Positions 6,912-8,763 of a stretch of 8,763 nucleotides of DNA are shown piece after piece. Source of the stretch: a bacterium (GTDB taxonomy: Bacteria > Patescibacteriota > Minisyncoccia > Phycocordibacterales > Phycocordibacteraceae); contig JAKAMJ010000023.1 in the NCBI GenBank assembly GCA_021812955.1, positions 1-8,763 on the forward strand, given 5' to 3'. A program made the translations under genes and the position numbers. Every line of letters starts with the position of its first letter. Position 1 is the first letter of the stretch. The notes beneath the pieces were generated by a model, which worked only from the letters and a program-made list of their open reading frames with translations, made no database searches and was not told the origin of the DNA.

Positions 6912-8696
6912 ATGGAAATCCGCAACATCGCAATCATCGCGCACGTCGACCACGGGAAGACGACGCTCACTGACGCCATCATGAAGCAGACGGGCGCAGT
7001 CGCCGAGGGCGTGTCGATGGACTCGAACACGCTCGAGCGCGAGCGCGGCATCACCATCTACGCCAAGAACGCGGCGGTCGAGTACAAGGGCACGAAGATC
7101 AACATCGTCGACACGCCGGGGCACGCGGACTTCGGCTCCGAGGTGGAGCGCGTGCTCCGCTCCATCGACTCGGTGCTTCTCGTCGTCGATGCGCAGGAAG
7201 GCCCGATGCCGCAGACGCGGTTCGTCTTGAAAAAATCGCTTGAGCTCGGCCTTAAGCCGATCGTCGTCTTGAACAAGATAGACAAGCCCGCCGCCGACCC
7301 AGGCCGCGCGCACGACCAGGTGCTCGAGCTCTTCATGGAACTCGGCGCTTCGGACGAGCAGTGCGACTTCCCGGTCATCTACGCCATCGGCCGCGACGGC
7401 GTCGCGATGCGCAGCCTCGATGACGAGCGCAAGGATATCACGCCGCTGCTCGACCTTGTGCTTGAAAAAGTCTCTCCCGCAAACGAAGGGGCCGATGCTG
7501 CCGCGCCGCTCATGCTCCAGGCGTTCAACCTGGCCTATGACAACTTCCTCGGCCGCATGGCCGTCGCGCGCGTGTATCAGGGCAGCGTGAAGCCCGCGCA
7601 GAGCGTTTTCATAAAGAAGGCGAACGGCGAGACGCGCGCCGGCAAGACGACCAAGATATTCACGTTCAAGGGGCTCGAGCGCGTCGAAGCGAGCGAAGCG
7701 AGCGCGGGCGACATCGTCATGGTCGCGGGCCTGCCCGACATCTACATCGGCGAGACGGTGACGACCGACGAGTCGGCGCAGCCGCTTCCGGCCATCGCGG
7801 TAGACGAACCGACGATCACGCTCAACTTCCTGGTGAACAACTCGCCCTTCGCCGGTCGGGAGGGGAAGTTCGTGACGAGCCGCCAGATACGCGAGCGGCT
7901 CGAGAAGGAGCTCGAGGTCAACGTCGGCCTCAAGGTCGACTTCAGCAATGCGGAATCTTTCAAAGTCTCCGGCCGTGGCGAGCTCCACATCGCCGTCTTG
8001 CTCGAGCAGATGCGCCGCGAAGGATACGAGATGCAGGTCTCGCAGCCGCAAGTGATCTTGCGCGAAGAGGAGGGCGTCAAGAAGGAGCCGTTTGAAGAGG
8101 TCATCATCGACACGCCGAGCGAGTTCCAGGGCCCGGTCATCGAGAAGCTCGGCCAGCGCGGCTTCGTGATGCAGAACCTCGTCCAGGAGGAGGCGACGGT
8201 GCGCCTCACCTTCCACGGGCCGACGCGCGGGCTTCTCGGCTACAAGAGCGTGTTCGTCGTCGACACCAAGGGAGAGGGCATCCTCTCGTCGCGCTTCGTC
8301 GGCTTCGAGCCATATGCCGGAGAGATTAAGAAGCGGCAGGTCGGGTCCATGATTTCCATGGCGACCGGCAAGGCGCTCGGCTTCTCGCTTTGGAACTTGC
8401 AGGATCGCGGGGTGCTCTACATCGGTCCTGCGACGGAAGTGTATGAAGGGCAGGTGATCGGCAACACGAGCAAGGGCGAAGAGATGGTGGTGAACCCGAC
8501 CAAGGGCAAGCAGCTCTCCAACATGCGCGCCTCGGGCAACGACGAGTCTATCTACCTCACGCCGCCGTTCGAGCTTTCGATCGAGCGCGGGCTCGAGATT
8601 ATCGGCGAGGATGAATACCTCGAAGTCACGCCGCAGTCGGTGCGCCTGCGCAAGCAGCATCTCACCGAAACCGCCCGCGCCAAAGCGAAGCGCTAA
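6912..8696 (+). CDS. typA: translational GTPase TypA/BipA (594 aa)
   Basis: TypA/BipA is an EF-G-like GTPase that binds the 70S ribosome and helps ribosome assembly and stress or cold adaptation. Length is close to the family's usual about 600 residues. GTPase motifs are visible: G1 AHVDHGKT (10-17), G2/switch I ERGITI (44-49), G3 DTPGH (67-71) and G4 NKID (121-124). The G5 position reads VIYAIGRDG where most relatives have a YASA-like sequence. After the GTPase come the beta-barrel domain II (about 200-290), an EF-G III-like domain with SGRGELHIAVLLEQMRREGYE, an EF-G V-like domain (PFEEVIIDTP onward) and the BipA-specific C-terminal domain with GNTSKGEEM.VNPTKGKQLSNMR and LTPP near the end. 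The ATG at 6912 gives the standard MEIRNIAIIAHVDHGKTTL N-terminus. It is transcribed alone; strong C/G-ending codon bias fits high expression. Confidence 0.97.
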   Translation: MEIRNIAIIAHVDHGKTTLTDAIMKQTGAVAEGVSMDSNTLERERGITIYAKNAAVEYKGTKINIVDTPGHADFGSEVERVLRSIDSVLLVVDAQEGPMPQTRFVLKKSLELGLKPIVVLNKIDKPAADPGRAHDQVLELFMELGASDEQCDFPVIYAIGRDGVAMRSLDDERKDITPLLDLVLEKVSPANEGADAAAPLMLQAFNLAYDNFLGRMAVARVYQGSVKPAQSVFIKKANGETRAGKTTKIFTFKGLERVEASEASAGDIVMVAGLPDIYIGETVTTDESAQPLPAIAVDEPTITLNFLVNNSPFAGREGKFVTSRQIRERLEKELEVNVGLKVDFSNAESFKVSGRGELHIAVLLEQMRREGYEMQVSQPQVILREEEGVKKEPFEEVIIDTPSEFQGPVIEKLGQRGFVMQNLVQEEATVRLTFHGPTRGLLGYKSVFVVDTKGEGILSSRFVGFEPYAGEIKKRQVGSMISMATGKALGFSLWNLQDRGVLYIGPATEVYEGQVIGNTSKGEEMVVNPTKGKQLSNMRASGNDESIYLTPPFELSIERGLEIIGEDEYLEVTPQSVRLRKQHLTETARAKAKR

Positions 8697-8710
8697 TGCG
8701 CCGCCGTTTG

Positions 8711-8731
8711 GGACAAGGTTTGACCTTGTTC
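8711..8731. repeat. 9-bp hairpin downstream of typA
   Basis: Bases 8711-8719 pair with 8723-8731 (one G-T wobble) around TTG; the core is ACAAGGT/ACCTTGT. It lies 15 bases after the typA stop. No T-run follows on either strand, so it may be an RNA-stabilising hairpin or a repeated extragenic element rather than an intrinsic terminator. Confidence 0.5.
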
Positions 8732-8743
8732 AGAGAAAGATAA

Positions 8744-8763
8744 AGGCCGGTTCCCAGAATGGG
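8744..8763 (+). terminator. probable left part of a terminator hairpin cut by the window edge
   Basis: CCCA (8753-8756), a GAA loop, and TGGG (8760-8763) form the top of a stem, and the window ends there. The preceding AAGGCCGGTT would extend the left arm if the next bases are AACCGGCC. The GAA loop matches that of the terminator at 1151-1179. Only 4 bp of the stem can be seen. Confidence 0.35.

Noticed and set aside
6906..8660. 584-codon minus-strand open frame
   Set aside because: It is the antisense shadow of typA, which is unmistakable on the plus strand.

Overview
The window is GC-rich bacterial DNA holding seven complete genes and possibly the last codons of an eighth at the left edge. 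It suggests a Candidate Phyla Radiation bacterium (Patescibacteria, most likely Parcubacteria of the Kaiserbacteria/Adlerbacteria kind). The reasons are compact single-gene units, a CofE-like ligase with no other F420 genes nearby, a TrmB-type regulator beside an orphan membrane protein, and divergent housekeeping-type enzymes. TGA is used as an ordinary stop (regulator, membrane protein and CofE-like gene), so this is not a code-25 lineage. The taxonomic placement is inference from style, not from a marker-gene tree.

Layout: 1-45 may be the 3' end of an upstream gene. A perfect GC hairpin (68-90) follows, then a promoter and an unrecognised 305-aa protein with a charged helical tail (210-1127). 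A second hairpin (1151-1179), a 28-nt inverted copy of the first, acts as its terminator. Immediately after it, a divergent fold-type-II PLP enzyme of the cysteine synthase family (1217-2239) appears to start with almost no leader. It converges on, and overlaps by 17 bp, a TrmB-like regulator on the minus strand (2223-2993). The regulator is divergent from a 238-aa multi-pass membrane protein (3117-3833), and an inverted repeat between them looks like an operator. A GNRA-loop hairpin (3853-3874) separates the membrane protein from a convergent P1B-type metal ATPase (3875-5698, minus). The ATPase is divergent from a CofE-like (F420-0:gamma-glutamyl ligase family) protein (5808-6794). The ribosome-associated GTPase TypA/BipA (6912-8696) ends the window, followed by a hairpin and what looks like half of a terminator cut by the window edge.

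The genes do not form one pathway: most are monocistronic with their own promoter and terminator. The regulator/membrane-protein pair is the one convincing functional unit. The ATPase and CofE-like gene share a short divergent promoter region. Two compositional classes are visible: the PLP enzyme, ATPase, CofE-like and typA genes are strongly biased to C/G-ending codons, whereas the 305-aa protein, the regulator and the membrane protein are less so. I found no CRISPR array, tRNA, rRNA, transposase or toxin-antitoxin pair, and no non-coding gap longer than about 165 bases.
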